From NCBI GenBank assembly GCA_000196815.1, contig FP929003.1, forward strand, positions 3,123,501 to 3,187,500: 64,000 nt of DNA, read 5' to 3'. The notes beneath the pieces are model-generated. The model was not told the DNA's origin, did no database searches, and saw nothing but the letters and a program-made list of their open reading frames with translations. Source of the stretch: Nitrospira defluvii. Lineage in GTDB: Bacteria > Nitrospirota > Nitrospiria > Nitrospirales > Nitrospiraceae. The translations under genes and the position numbers were made by a program. Within the stretch, counting starts at the first letter, position 1. The number at the start of each line of letters is the position of its first letter. Of this stretch, positions 53,016-61,910 are shown in pieces.

Positions 53016-53372
53016 CTACATACCTTCCGACAGATGGGGAAGGGCGTTCTCAACGGCTTTGGTCGCCACATCGGCGTGGCCGGCCTTGCCGTGCTCGATC
53101 CCGTCCTTGAGCCCCTTGATGGCTTCAGTGACATGCGGATTCTTGGTTTCGGCCACCGCACCCTCGGCATGCTTCAGCGCCGCTTCGGCATGCTTCACCA
53201 AGGCGTCCGCATGGCCCTGCTTCCCATGCGCCACGGCTTCTTTGGCATGCTCCACCGCTTCGGCCTGATGCTTATTTCCTGCCGCGAAAGCCACACCGGC
53301 AACGATCGGCGCCCCGACGAGCGCCATCATCACACCGGCTACCACGACTCCCCGCCATTTCGCAGTCTGCAT
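53016..53372 (-). CDS. SmbP-like small metal-binding protein, exported
   Basis: The 118-residue protein has a Sec signal (about residues 1-30, ending GVAFA) and a helical His-rich mature part of imperfect heptad units, such as AEAVEHAKEAVAHGKQGHAD, ALVKHAEAALKHAEG and GIEHGKAGHADVATKAVENALPH. About a dozen His are regularly spaced. This matches SmbP of Nitrosomonas europaea, a periplasmic four-helix copper-binding protein. It probably buffers copper or other divalent metals in the periplasm. GAGGAGG precedes the ATG at 53372 by 6 nt, ruling out the longer frame. Confidence 0.88.
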   Translation of the reverse strand: MQTAKWRGVVVAGVMMALVGAPIVAGVAFAAGNKHQAEAVEHAKEAVAHGKQGHADALVKHAEAALKHAEGAVAETKNPHVTEAIKGLKDGIEHGKAGHADVATKAVENALPHLSEGM

Positions 53373-53452
53373 GAACAGCCTCCTCTGTAAGTATGTGCAC
53401 CGCATGATTCCAACGATACTATATTTCAGCATAAAGAGGGGCCTGCATCCTG

Positions 53453-54346
53453 TCAAGACGGACGCATGCCGGTCGGCACCTGCGACTCCGAGAGGCCGAG
53501 AAGTTTCTGCAACGCGAGCAAATCCTTTTCCACCGGACAGGCGAAATCGCGGCTCCACTCCCACCAGGAACCCGGATAGTTACGCAGCCGCTGATAACCG
53601 GCCAGTCGCAAAATGAAATAGAGCCACGCCGAGCGCACGCCTCCGGTGCAGTAGCAGATCGTTTCGTGCGCCGGATTCAACCCCTTGAGATCCAACTGCG
53701 CGTTGATGGCGGCCAGATCCTTGACCGTCGCATCGGCATTCAAAAATCCGCTCCACGCCACATGGACGGCACCGGGAATATGGCCGGGCCGCGGTATGCC
53801 GGAGATTTCTTTTCCGAGATACTCTTCCAGGCTCCGCGCATCCACGATCGTGGTCGTCGGGTTCGGCTTCCGGGCAATCCCCTTCAACTCATTCTTCATG
53901 ATGATCGCCGACTCGACCGGCGCCACGACGAAGTTGCCCGGCGCGCAGCGGACCGCGCCATGCTCGAACGGCCGGCGTTCATGGATCCATTTCACCCACC
54001 CGCCGTCCAACACTTTGAGATTCTTGTGGCCTAAGTATTCCAGCATCCAGAACATGCGTCCTTCGTCGCCCCAGTTGTCGAAGGGGTTCGAATAGATCAC
54101 CACTTCGCTGTCCTGATTGATGCCGAGTGCCTGCACGCGTTTCTCGATGCGCTTCAGGTCGGGATCCAGCAGACCTTTAGCCACGGCATCGGGGTCGCTG
54201 TATTCATGCCAGGTGGAATGGACGGCACCGGGGATATGACCTCCGAACTCATAGGCGGCCCTGCCTCGCACGTCGAGAATGACCAGGCCCGGTTGCCCTA
54301 AGCGTTTCTGAAGCGTTTCACAATCGATGAGTAATGGATGTTGCAT
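53453..54346 (-). CDS. Thiosulfate/3-mercaptopyruvate sulfurtransferase (tandem rhodanese)
   Basis: The 297-residue protein has two rhodanese domains. The first (LVILDVRGRAAYEFGGHIPGAVHSTWHE) lacks a catalytic Cys; the second ends with the active-site loop CYCTGGVRSAW, with the nucleophile at about Cys233. It should transfer sulfane sulfur from thiosulfate or 3-mercaptopyruvate to a thiol or cyanide. The ATG at 54346 gives the standard N-terminus MQHPLLIDCETLQ. It lies 28 nt after the pentaheme cytochrome and in the same orientation. Confidence 0.93.
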   Translation of the reverse strand: MQHPLLIDCETLQKRLGQPGLVILDVRGRAAYEFGGHIPGAVHSTWHEYSDPDAVAKGLLDPDLKRIEKRVQALGINQDSEVVIYSNPFDNWGDEGRMFWMLEYLGHKNLKVLDGGWVKWIHERRPFEHGAVRCAPGNFVVAPVESAIIMKNELKGIARKPNPTTTIVDARSLEEYLGKEISGIPRPGHIPGAVHVAWSGFLNADATVKDLAAINAQLDLKGLNPAHETICYCTGGVRSAWLYFILRLAGYQRLRNYPGSWWEWSRDFACPVEKDLLALQKLLGLSESQVPTGMRPS

Positions 54347-54374
54347 GGGTTCCTCGATCTCGGTGGGTGATGAC

Positions 54375-55649
54375 TTACCCTTTGGATACGGTCGGACTCG
54401 CACAGGCCATCGGCGGCGGCTCCGGCAAGGGATCGACCAACGCGGCCGCCAGCATTTCATTCAGCGGCACTTCCCGCTCATAGACCGTGAAGGCGTAGGG
54501 ATCGTCCGCCATCAAGCCGTACTTGGTCTTCAACATCTCATGCTGCCCGTCGGTCAGGATGTGGTACCGAACCCGGGTCTTCAACGTCAACCCCTTGGAC
54601 GCCTCCGGCATCCGGTAGGCAAATTGATAGTCCCGGCTGGCCAAGGGGAGCAAGCGGTTATCGTACAACTCTACGATGGCCGGTTGCCACATAATCCAGC
54701 GTCCCATCGTGTGCGATTTCTCGGCCAGCACCTGCCGGTTTGAGTCTTGAACCGTGAATTCCACCGTGAAATGCCGGTCGGGATCGCCGGTCGGAATTTT
54801 GTGCCCCGCCCCGGCGTTCATGAGGGAGAGGGTCACGGTGACCTGCTCGCCCGGCTTGGGAGCCGGAGGATCGGCTTTGACCTGAATGGCCACGGCCCGC
54901 TTCACCATGTCGGGATCGTGCCCCCCGCGCCAGAGATGTCGACGCCCGCGCCTGATCGGCCCGTTTTCGGCCACCGGCCGGTCGACCTCCGGCATATGGC
55001 AACTTTGGCAGATGAAGCCCCGCTCCTGCATGAAATACTTGCCTTCATATTCAGCGTAGGTCCCGCAGGGGCCGACGTTGTAAAACTGGGCCGGACCGGA
55101 GACCACGTTGTGACAACGCGAACAGAACTGCGCGTTGCGGAAACTAGGGTCGAACTTCGTGGGATGCGGCGCGGCGGAATCGTCGAATGGTCCGAGGATC
55201 ACTCCATCCCGCACATGGCAGGCGGCACAGGTGATCGATTCGTTCCGCAGGTCGGCGTCAAAATGGGGATTCGGTTCCTGCGTCGCTTTCTCCACCCGCC
55301 CCCGGGGAATGTCTTTCACCAGCGTCGGCTGTTGATTCTCCAACGGTGTGTGGCAATTCAAGCAGACCCAGATGTTCTTGTCTTTTTTCCAGTAGGCTTG
55401 AAAGAACGGGTCTTCGTAGGCCTGGGCGTGGATACTGGTTTTCCACTCGTCATAAATTTCCCGGTGGCATTGACCGCAGGACTCGGCCTTCAGACTGGTC
55501 AGGCCCTCCGGTACCTTCTGAAAAGGAATGGCGTGGGCATACTCCGGCCGAAGTCCGAAAATGACGACCGGTTTCACCTCGGTGTAATAGAGGTAGATGG
55601 CTCCGGCGAGACCGGCGACGCCCAGCAGGATCTTCACCCATAGATTCAT
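54375..55649 (-). CDS. Membrane-anchored pentaheme c-type cytochrome
   Basis: The 424-residue protein has an uncleaved-looking N-terminal helix (LWVKILLGVAGLAGAIYLYY) and five CXXCH heme sites: CGQCH at 58-62, CLNCH at 96-100, CAACH at 141-145, CSRCH at 176-180 and CQSCH at 214-218. The C-terminal 190 residues have no heme and look like a beta-rich domain (EQVTVTLSLMNAGAGHKIPTGDPDRHFTVEF). The pattern resembles cytochrome c554-type and other multiheme proteins, so electron transfer in the periplasm is expected. Its ATG overlaps the deacetylase stop by 4 nt (ATGA), so translation is coupled. Confidence 0.92.
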   Translation of the reverse strand: MNLWVKILLGVAGLAGAIYLYYTEVKPVVIFGLRPEYAHAIPFQKVPEGLTSLKAESCGQCHREIYDEWKTSIHAQAYEDPFFQAYWKKDKNIWVCLNCHTPLENQQPTLVKDIPRGRVEKATQEPNPHFDADLRNESITCAACHVRDGVILGPFDDSAAPHPTKFDPSFRNAQFCSRCHNVVSGPAQFYNVGPCGTYAEYEGKYFMQERGFICQSCHMPEVDRPVAENGPIRRGRRHLWRGGHDPDMVKRAVAIQVKADPPAPKPGEQVTVTLSLMNAGAGHKIPTGDPDRHFTVEFTVQDSNRQVLAEKSHTMGRWIMWQPAIVELYDNRLLPLASRDYQFAYRMPEASKGLTLKTRVRYHILTDGQHEMLKTKYGLMADDPYAFTVYEREVPLNEMLAAALVDPLPEPPPMACASPTVSKG

Positions 55650-56590
55650 GCCGCCACCAGCGCCTGAAGATGCCGCTCGACCGATGCGGCCAACGCCGTG
55701 AGGTTGTACCCGCCTTCGAGCGACGACAGCAGGCGTCCTTGGCAATGTTGCCTGGCAATTCCGGCTACGATATTCGTCAGATCGGCATACCCGTCTTCAG
55801 TCAACCCCATGCTCGCGAGGGGATCGTCCCGGTGGGCGTCAAAACCGGCGGAGATGATCACAAACTCCGGCTTGAAGGCGTCGGCGGCCGGCAGCAGAAC
55901 TTTCTGAAACACCGCCCGGTATTCGTCGTCGCCTTCCCCCGCCTCCATCGGCACATTGATCGTGAGCCCTTCTCCGGCTCCACGGCCGCACTCGCCGGCG
56001 CGCCCGGTCCCGGGGTAGTGCGGATATTGGTGGGTACTGAAAAACAGCACCGACGGATCTGACTCGAAGCTGTGCTGCGTCCCGTTCCCGTGGTGCACGT
56101 CCCAATCGACGATCAGGACCCGTTGCACGCCATACCGTTTCTGCGCATACCGCGCTGCGATCGCCACATTGTTGAATAGACAGAAGCCCATCGCGCGATC
56201 GGCTTCCGCATGATGCCCCGGCGGACGGACCGCACAGAAGGCATGCTGAACCCGGCCGGTCATAATCGCATCCACCCCCGCCAAGGCTCCACCGGCCGCG
56301 AGATAGGCGGCGCGCAGCGATCCGGGTGACATGGAAGTATCGGCGTCGAGCGAGATCCGGCCATGCGTCGGCGCCTGCCGGTTGAGCATCGCGACATACT
56401 CCGGCTGGTGCACCAGCGTGATCCACTCGTCTTCGGCTGTTCGAGGGTCGATCCTAGTGAGGCTGGCGAGTGTACCGCTCTGTTCGAGCCGCTGCATGAT
56501 CGCACGCAGCCGGTTGGGCGACTCCGGATGTCCGGCGCCCATGTCGTGCTCGAGGTAACGTGGATCGTAAATGAACCCGGTTGTTCCCAT
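55646..56590 (-). CDS. Histone-deacetylase family protein (acetoin utilisation/deacetylase)
   Basis: This 314-residue zinc hydrolase removes acetyl groups from Lys or polyamines. Motifs are HPESPNRLRAIMQRLE, PPGHHAEADRAMGFCLFNN (the two catalytic His), DWDVHHGNGTQHSF (metal ligands) and SAGFDAHRDDPLASMGL (Asp ligand). The ATG at 56590 gives MGTTGFIYDPRYLEHD, the normal family start. It shares 4 bases with the downstream pentaheme cytochrome gene, an unusual pairing. Confidence 0.93.
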   Translation of the reverse strand: MGTTGFIYDPRYLEHDMGAGHPESPNRLRAIMQRLEQSGTLASLTRIDPRTAEDEWITLVHQPEYVAMLNRQAPTHGRISLDADTSMSPGSLRAAYLAAGGALAGVDAIMTGRVQHAFCAVRPPGHHAEADRAMGFCLFNNVAIAARYAQKRYGVQRVLIVDWDVHHGNGTQHSFESDPSVLFFSTHQYPHYPGTGRAGECGRGAGEGLTINVPMEAGEGDDEYRAVFQKVLLPAADAFKPEFVIISAGFDAHRDDPLASMGLTEDGYADLTNIVAGIARQHCQGRLLSSLEGGYNLTALAASVERHLQALVAA

Positions 56591-56780
56591 GACAAAAACC
56601 CGTGAAACGTGAAGCGTATCTCGTAGGCGGCTATCAGCCCAATGTCTTGCTTGTCGCGAGATACGAACGACGAGAGACGAGGCACGAACCCAGAGTATCA
56701 TGCAGGAAAGAGCGTAGACAATGAGCGGAAACGCGTGCTACGGTCTCGCTTCACCGTGCCGATTGACCCTGGAGAAGCCG

Positions 56781-57098
56781 ATGCCGAATCCGAGAATCGA
56801 ACCGCTGAAACGAGTGCTGGCTATCGAACCCGACGATGACGTCGCCTGGTTCGGACTCGGAAAAGCCTATATGGAAGACGCCAATTTTGAAGAGGCCGCC
56901 AAGGCCTTGAGACAGTGCATCACGGTCAAGCCCACCTACTCCGCCGCCTATTATGCGCTGGCGCAATCGCTCCAGAAGCTGAATCGGGTCGAAGAATGCC
57001 GGCAGGTGTCGGATCAGGGCATCGACGTGTCTACCAAGAACGGTGATGCGATGGTGACGAAAAATCTGGAAGCGCTGAAGAGCACACTCCCCGCCTGA
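56781..57098 (+). CDS. Small TPR-repeat protein
   Basis: This 105-residue protein is made of two to three tetratricopeptide units: EPDDDVAWFGLGKAYMEDANFEEAAKALRQCI and KPTYSAAYYALAQSLQKLNRVEECRQVSDQGI. It is soluble and probably an adaptor. GGAG lies 6 nt before the ATG at 56781; the open frame reaches back to 56721. Similar small TPR proteins occur in many Nitrospira genomes (recalled, not checked). Confidence 0.82.
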   Translation: MPNPRIEPLKRVLAIEPDDDVAWFGLGKAYMEDANFEEAAKALRQCITVKPTYSAAYYALAQSLQKLNRVEECRQVSDQGIDVSTKNGDAMVTKNLEALKSTLPA

Positions 57099-57174
57099 CC
57101 GCCCGCTCCCCGGTTCCGCTCAATTGATTGGAGCGCGCGGGGTCCGTGAAGCATCGCTCGTGAAACGTGGGCCC

Positions 57175-57504
57175 TTACGCCGTTGCTGCGCCGGGCTCGT
57201 CGTCATCCCCGGCATTCTCCTGCGCCTCGCGCCGCCGGGCCACCGTCGTCGCCACTTCATCCAGCCAGCGGCCCGCGCCATCAAGCACTTCACGCACCAG
57301 CGGCTCCGGATGCCCGGTGCGTTTCATCGTCCAGAGACAAAGATAGCCCATGAGGTCTTCACGCTCAAAACGGCAGGTTGACTGCGTGGACAACTGCGCT
57401 AGTTCCGACAAGCCGGTCCGGAGAATCTCCGCCACCGTGTCCCGTCCATACGACGTAGCGGCTGTCACATACTGAATCGCGCGGTTGATTTCCTGTTCGG
57501 TCAT
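57175..57504 (-). CDS. Conserved small protein of unknown function
   Basis: I recognise no family in this soluble helical protein of 109 residues (MTEQEINRAIQYVTAATSYGRDTVAEIL). The middle holds one Cys-rich patch (TCRFEREDLMGYLCLW), and the acidic tail NAGDDDEPGAATA looks disordered. AAGGTGA is a weak ribosome-binding site 4-5 nt before the ATG. It is convergent with the TPR gene. Confidence 0.7.
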   Translation of the reverse strand: MTEQEINRAIQYVTAATSYGRDTVAEILRTGLSELAQLSTQSTCRFEREDLMGYLCLWTMKRTGHPEPLVREVLDGAGRWLDEVATTVARRREAQENAGDDDEPGAATA

Positions 57505-57656
57505 CGCTTCACCTTGGGGCGGATTGTAACATTCGAGCCGGAGCTGTCAACGGGGCGTCCGTCTCCGGAGACGCGTACCTTCGAAGAATCTCCACGCCGT
57601 TGGCTTCCGACGATGGTATGATTCCTTCTATCATTTACTTTCTAGGAGCCTCGACC

Positions 57657-59474
57657 ATGGCCGTTTCGCGCAAGACTGCCCCTACTACGTCATCACGCCG
57701 TTCGTCCGCCTCCCGTGAGTTTGCCGATCATTGGGAACTCTCCGACCTCGTGACCGATCCGGTGAAACAGTTCGACCGTTATCTGAAAGACCTGAGCGCA
57801 AAAGTCTCCCGTTTCGAATCGGCGCGCGCAGAGCTGTCCGCCACCATGCCTGAGCAGGGCTTCCTGAATCTCCTCACCCTCTCGGAACAGATCGCGAGGG
57901 AGTCGGGTCGGCTCGGAGCCTACGCGTACTTGTGGTTCTCCGAAGACACGAAACAGCTCCAGGCCCGGTCGTTCAAAACCAAAGTGGAAGAGCAGCTCAC
58001 CGCCCTCCAAAACCATCTGCTGTTCTTCGATTTGTGGTGGCAGAGTGTGGATCAGCGGAATGCGGAGCGCCTCATGGCGAACAGCGGCGACTTCCGCTAC
58101 CACTTGGAGACCATCCGCCGCTTCAAGCCGCATACGCTCTCGGAACCGGAAGAGAAGATCATCAACATCAAGAACATCACCGGACAAAGCGCCGTCCACC
58201 AGCTCTACGATGTCGTCACGAACGGCTTCACCTTCACGATGCGCATCGACGGGAAAAAGAAAACGATGAATCGCGAAGCGCTGACGGCCTACCTCCGTAG
58301 CCCGAAAGCCGCCGTCCGGGAAACCGCCTATCGGGAGATGTATCGCGTCTATGAGTCGCAGCAGGATCTCCTGGGGGAAATCTATAAAACCCTGGTGAAC
58401 GACTGGAAGGCGGAAAATCTTCAGCTGCGGCACTTCAAGACGCCGCTGGAGTCGCGAAATCTCAGCAACGACATTCCGGATCGCGCCGTGGATGCGCTCC
58501 TCTCCGTCTGCACGAACAATGCGCCGATCTTCCAACGGTACTTCAAATTGAAGGCGCGACTCTGCAAGATCAAAACCATGAACCGCTACCACATCTATGC
58601 GCCGCACCGGGCCGAACAAAAGACCTACCGCTACGCGGATGCGGTCCGGATGGTGCTGGACGCCTATTACGGCTTTTCGCCGCGCCTCGCCGAATTGGCG
58701 CAACGCGTGTTCGCCGATCGCCATATCGATGCCCGCACGAAGCCGGGGAAAATGGGCGGCGCCTATTGTTACAGTGTGACTCCCAACCTGACGCCCTATG
58801 TGATGCTGAATTTCACCGGTGAAGCGCGGGATATCGCCACCATGGCGCATGAGTTAGGTCATGCCGTCCATGCCATGATGGCCGAGCAACACAATGTCTT
58901 CACCTTCCACTCCACGTTGCCGCTGGCAGAAACGGCCTCGGTCTTCGGCGAGCGGATTCTTTCCGATGCCTTGATGGCCACCGAAACCAATCGGTCCGTC
59001 AAGCAGAGCCTGCTCGTCAACCAACTGGACGACATCTATGCGACGGTCATGCGACAAGCCTATTTTGTCGCGTTCGAACGAACCGCCCACGACATGGTGG
59101 CCCAGGGGGCGACAACAACCGATCTGGCACAGACATACATGACGTTGTTGCGGCAACAATTCGGTAAGTCCCTGCGGGTGCCGCAGGAATTCCAATGGGA
59201 ATGGCTGACGATTCCGCACCTCTACGCCAGCCCGTTTTATTGTTATGCGTATAGCTTCGGGAACCTGCTCGTACTGGCGCTCTATCGCATGTATCAGGAA
59301 CAAGGCAGCGCGTTCGTGCCGAAATACCTGGAGCTGCTCGCAGCAGGCGGGTCGAAGGCGCCGCAAGCGATCCTTGCGGAGGTGGGAGTCGACATGAACT
59401 CCCCCGCCTTCTGGCAATCCGGATTCGATGCCATTTCAGGAATGGTCGATCAGTTGGAACAGACGATGAACTAA
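57657..59474 (+). CDS. pepF: Oligoendopeptidase F (M3 metallopeptidase)
   Basis: The 605-residue cytoplasmic peptidase has HEXGH in MAHELGHAVHAM, with the first zinc His near residue 398, and the downstream ligand Glu in PLAETASVFGERIL. The N-terminal helical region (ELSDLVTDPVKQFDRYLKDL) and the C-terminal GNLLVLALYRMYQEQG are PepF/M3B typical. It degrades 6-20-residue peptides. AGGAG sits 9 nt before the ATG at 57657; the longer frame from 57600 is rejected. Confidence 0.95.
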   Translation: MAVSRKTAPTTSSRRSSASREFADHWELSDLVTDPVKQFDRYLKDLSAKVSRFESARAELSATMPEQGFLNLLTLSEQIARESGRLGAYAYLWFSEDTKQLQARSFKTKVEEQLTALQNHLLFFDLWWQSVDQRNAERLMANSGDFRYHLETIRRFKPHTLSEPEEKIINIKNITGQSAVHQLYDVVTNGFTFTMRIDGKKKTMNREALTAYLRSPKAAVRETAYREMYRVYESQQDLLGEIYKTLVNDWKAENLQLRHFKTPLESRNLSNDIPDRAVDALLSVCTNNAPIFQRYFKLKARLCKIKTMNRYHIYAPHRAEQKTYRYADAVRMVLDAYYGFSPRLAELAQRVFADRHIDARTKPGKMGGAYCYSVTPNLTPYVMLNFTGEARDIATMAHELGHAVHAMMAEQHNVFTFHSTLPLAETASVFGERILSDALMATETNRSVKQSLLVNQLDDIYATVMRQAYFVAFERTAHDMVAQGATTTDLAQTYMTLLRQQFGKSLRVPQEFQWEWLTIPHLYASPFYCYAYSFGNLLVLALYRMYQEQGSAFVPKYLELLAAGGSKAPQAILAEVGVDMNSPAFWQSGFDAISGMVDQLEQTMN

Positions 59475-59481
59475 CCGGACG

Positions 59482-59509
59482 GCGCCGCCTTTGATTTCAG
59501 GGGCGGCGC
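59482..59509 (+). terminator. G+C-rich hairpin after pepF
   Basis: An 8-bp stem (GCGCCGCC at 59482 with GGCGGCGC ending at 59509) encloses a 12-base loop, 7 nt past the pepF stop. There is no U-tract, so intrinsic termination is likely but not certain. Confidence 0.55.
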
Positions 59510-59550
59510 ACACTATCCACACTTTGCCGGCTGATTATTCGCGCACCCGT

Positions 59551-59796
59551 TCAGATACGCTCTGAGGACTTATCCATCACCACCGGGTGTCCCAGGATTT
59601 CCCGCTCTGCTTCCAGCCAGTCATGCAGGTGGTACCCATCCAAACACCCCCGTTGCTCATACAGTTCATGCGCCCGTGCCGCGATGCGCACTTGAATATC
59701 TTGCACCGGCCCCGGAGCACTCTCTTCTTTAGCCACTGATGTCATCCGTTTCGCCGGACGCGAAGCGGCCTTCTTAGGCGCCGTCTTTTTCTTCAT
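59551..59796 (-). CDS. DUF2934 family small protein
   Basis: This 81-residue protein has a Lys/Ala-rich N-terminus (KKKTAPKKAASRPAKR) followed by the DUF2934 core IAARAHELYEQRGCLDGYHLHDWLEAEREIL. The family is common in soil and sediment bacteria and has no known function. The basic N-terminus suggests nucleic-acid contact. GGAG lies 5 nt before the ATG. Confidence 0.82.
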   Translation of the reverse strand: MKKKTAPKKAASRPAKRMTSVAKEESAPGPVQDIQVRIAARAHELYEQRGCLDGYHLHDWLEAEREILGHPVVMDKSSERI

Positions 59797-59969
59797 GCAT
59801 TCTCCATAGGAACTCGTATCCAGCCATCACACCCGCCGCTTACACAACTTCTCGCGAGAGCCGTTCGCACGATACCATATTCAGGCGGTTCTGAGCAGGC
59901 GGCAGAATGTCACCCTCAACCCGGTCATCCTCCATCCAGCACAGACGCCTTCCTCGAGGTGACCAGCCG

Positions 59970-60410
59970 CTAGGAGGGGGATACTGAGAGGGTGTTATTC
60001 GTCCCCTCACGCGGTATCGAACTCGGGGAGCAACAACTACAGGCCGCCTCTACGGCAGCCTGCAGCGTCTGTAACAGCCCCTGCGAATCGAAGGGTTTCG
60101 GCACGAGGGCACAGGCGCCTTGCATTTTCAGGATCACGGGCAAATCCGTATGCTCGGCGGACAGGAGGACGGTCGGAGTCTGGGGCCACATCAGGCGACT
60201 CAGCAGCAGAAACTGCTCCCCATCCAGACGGGGCATGCGGTAATCCGCGACCACCGCATCGAACCGCCGCTTCTTCATTTCGGCCAGGGCTTCCATGCCA
60301 TCTTTCACCGCATGCACGGTATACCCGGCTTCCTCAAGCACCACGGCCAGCAGGCGCCTCACACTCTCCTCGTCCTCCGCAATCAGCACACGTTTTCCAT
60401 ACCCTTCCAT
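59970..60410 (-). CDS. Single-domain response regulator (CheY-like)
   Basis: The 146-residue protein is a receiver domain: acidic pocket EDE at 12-14, phospho-acceptor Asp56 in VVADYRMP, Ser84 in VLLSAEH and Lys105 in VPKPFD. After the receiver comes a short Cys-rich tail (CSCCSPSS), an odd feature for a stand-alone receiver. There is no DNA-binding domain, so it acts by protein contact. AGGAGG lies 4 nt before the ATG at 60410. Confidence 0.92.
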   Translation of the reverse strand: MEGYGKRVLIAEDEESVRRLLAVVLEEAGYTVHAVKDGMEALAEMKKRRFDAVVADYRMPRLDGEQFLLLSRLMWPQTPTVLLSAEHTDLPVILKMQGACALVPKPFDSQGLLQTLQAAVEAACSCCSPSSIPREGTNNTLSVSPS

Positions 60411-60499
60411 GGCACCTCCTCCCTCCGGCTGCATTCCACCGGCGGAACATCCTCATTCCTTTCGTCACGACCATACTTCCGGCCGTCCAAACGGCATAG

Positions 60500-60733
60500 C
60501 TACTCCGGCTCCGGTTTCCATAACCGACGAATCCATACGCCTCTGCGTTGTGGACCAGGGCGAACCCTTCGATGAAGTTGTTCCGGAAGGCGTCGTGCCA
60601 GGCGGATTAACGGATCTTCCACATTGCCGCAATTGAGGCAACGCGTGACCGACACCCACGTATGCGACACTCCCTCGCTGGGGCTAAACAGGTTTTCGGC
60701 CACCATCAGGCCCTGACATCGACTGCAGGACAT
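60500..60733 (-). CDS. Small zinc-ribbon protein
   Basis: The 77-residue protein has MSCSRCQGLMVAENL at the start and RCLNCGNVEDPLI in the middle, giving two CXXC pairs 25-30 residues apart as in a zinc ribbon. The C-terminal half is strongly basic (RRLPEQLHRRVRPGPQRRGVWIRR), suggesting nucleic-acid binding. GGAGG lies 8 nt before the ATG at 60733. It is the middle one of three small minus-strand genes between pepF and the CBS-domain gene. Confidence 0.75.
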   Translation of the reverse strand: MSCSRCQGLMVAENLFSPSEGVSHTWVSVTRCLNCGNVEDPLIRLARRLPEQLHRRVRPGPQRRGVWIRRLWKPEPE

Positions 60734-60793
60734 CCTGTGCCTCCTTCGATCACTCATACCCGCCGCGCGGTCGTGTCCACCGCAACATCACCA

Positions 60794-61057
60794 TCACATC
60801 CTGAGGCACCCTTGGGACATCAGGGGCGCGCGTTCGCTTCCCTGCTGCCAGACCACTTCGTAATCTGCCGTCAGCGGTAGCAGGTCCACATGGTGTTGAC
60901 CGCGGAGCCGGTTCAACGCCGCAAACAATGCATGCCAGGTGTACAATGGAAAGGACTCGGCCAGGGTGAGGAAGGTCAACCGCCGGTGGTGTTGCAGCAA
61001 ACCGAGAATTTGCTCGTCGATGGCGCCATCGCCCGGAGAAACAACCTGAGGATCCAT
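60794..61057 (-). CDS. Small protein, probable winged-helix fold
   Basis: This 87-residue protein has a helical core DEQILGLLQHHRRLTFLTLAESFPLYTWHALFAALNRLRGQHHVDLLPL followed by a beta hairpin DYEVVW. The helix-helix-strand order resembles a small winged-helix domain, but I see no family match I would name. TGGAGG lies 6-7 nt before the ATG at 61057. A competing frame at 60750-61070 is the shadow of this one. Confidence 0.65.
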   Translation of the reverse strand: MDPQVVSPGDGAIDEQILGLLQHHRRLTFLTLAESFPLYTWHALFAALNRLRGQHHVDLLPLTADYEVVWQQGSERAPLMSQGCLRM

Positions 61058-61457
61058 CACGCACCTCCATTGTGGACAGAGCCGACTACTCGCTTCACGT
61101 GTGGCCAACCCATCCCCGGAGACCTTGCAATATGCGATCCTGCTGACGGCACACATCCAACGAACGGAATCCGCCATTCAGCAATGGTTACGGCATGCTG
61201 ACTCCCCAACCAGAGGTCCTTCACCGGGACATTCCGCACTGTCTGCCCCGTGCGGAATCGCTCGCATCTACAGAATCATCGTCTGTAACGGCGCAGGAAT
61301 TCAGGGAATCGCAACCCATCCGGGCGGGCACTTCGCTTGCTGAGTTGATGCACAAGGGAAGATCAGTAGTTCGCAGGAACAGCGCAGACCACAGGTCATC
61401 GGCCTGCAGACACGTCTCACACCCTCGATGGCTGTTGCCGCATCGAAAGGAGACATC
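61058..61457. other. 400-bp divergent intergenic region
   Basis: This stretch separates the leftward small winged-helix gene and the rightward CBS-domain gene. The open frames in it lack ribosome-binding sites and family resemblance. No hairpin or RNA gene is evident; it must contain at least two promoters. Confidence 0.45.
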
Positions 61458-61883
61458 ATGAGTCGCGTAGGAATTCCAGCTGACGGTTTCAAAACCGTCG
61501 GACAAATCGTCGGAACGAATACGATCCAATTCCATACCGCACAGGATGGCATGACGATCACCATCGAGTTGCTTTCCGCGCATGTGTCCGGTGGACCGGT
61601 GTTGGATGCAGAGGGCCGCTATGTGGGGTTCATCAGTGAGTTTGATATCCTCAAGGCCCTTGAGGCAGGACAGGACTTGAACAGTCTGACGGCGACAGAA
61701 CTGATGGCCGGGCATCCCATTGCCGTCGGTAAATCGACGCCGATACCGGAGGCGATCAAACTCATGGTCGACAACCACTTGCTGAACCTGCCTGTCGAGG
61801 AGAACGGAGAGGTGACCTATTCGGTGACCAGGCACGATCTGCTCCGTGCATCAATCGGTCTTGCCGTGGGCATCGAGGAGTAG
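61458..61883 (+). CDS. Tandem CBS-domain protein
   Basis: The 141-residue protein consists of two CBS domains: VGQIVGTNTIQFHTAQDGMTITIELLSAHVSGGPVLDAEGRYVGFISEFDILKAL and TATELMAGHPIAVGKSTPIPEAIKLMVDNHLLNLPVEENGEVTYSVTRHDLL. Such pairs bind adenosine nucleotides and report energy charge. AAAGGAG lies 6 nt before the ATG. The DUF488 gene follows 27 nt later on the same strand. Confidence 0.92.
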   Translation: MSRVGIPADGFKTVGQIVGTNTIQFHTAQDGMTITIELLSAHVSGGPVLDAEGRYVGFISEFDILKALEAGQDLNSLTATELMAGHPIAVGKSTPIPEAIKLMVDNHLLNLPVEENGEVTYSVTRHDLLRASIGLAVGIEE

Positions 61884-61910
61884 CCGCGCGCGGATTGGGG
61901 CTGTGCCATC

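Noticed and set aside
60750-61070. 106-codon minus-strand frame over the winged-helix-like gene
   Set aside because: The alternative frame at 60794-61057 has the better ribosome-binding site and a foldable helix pattern; this one is Arg/Pro-rich noise.
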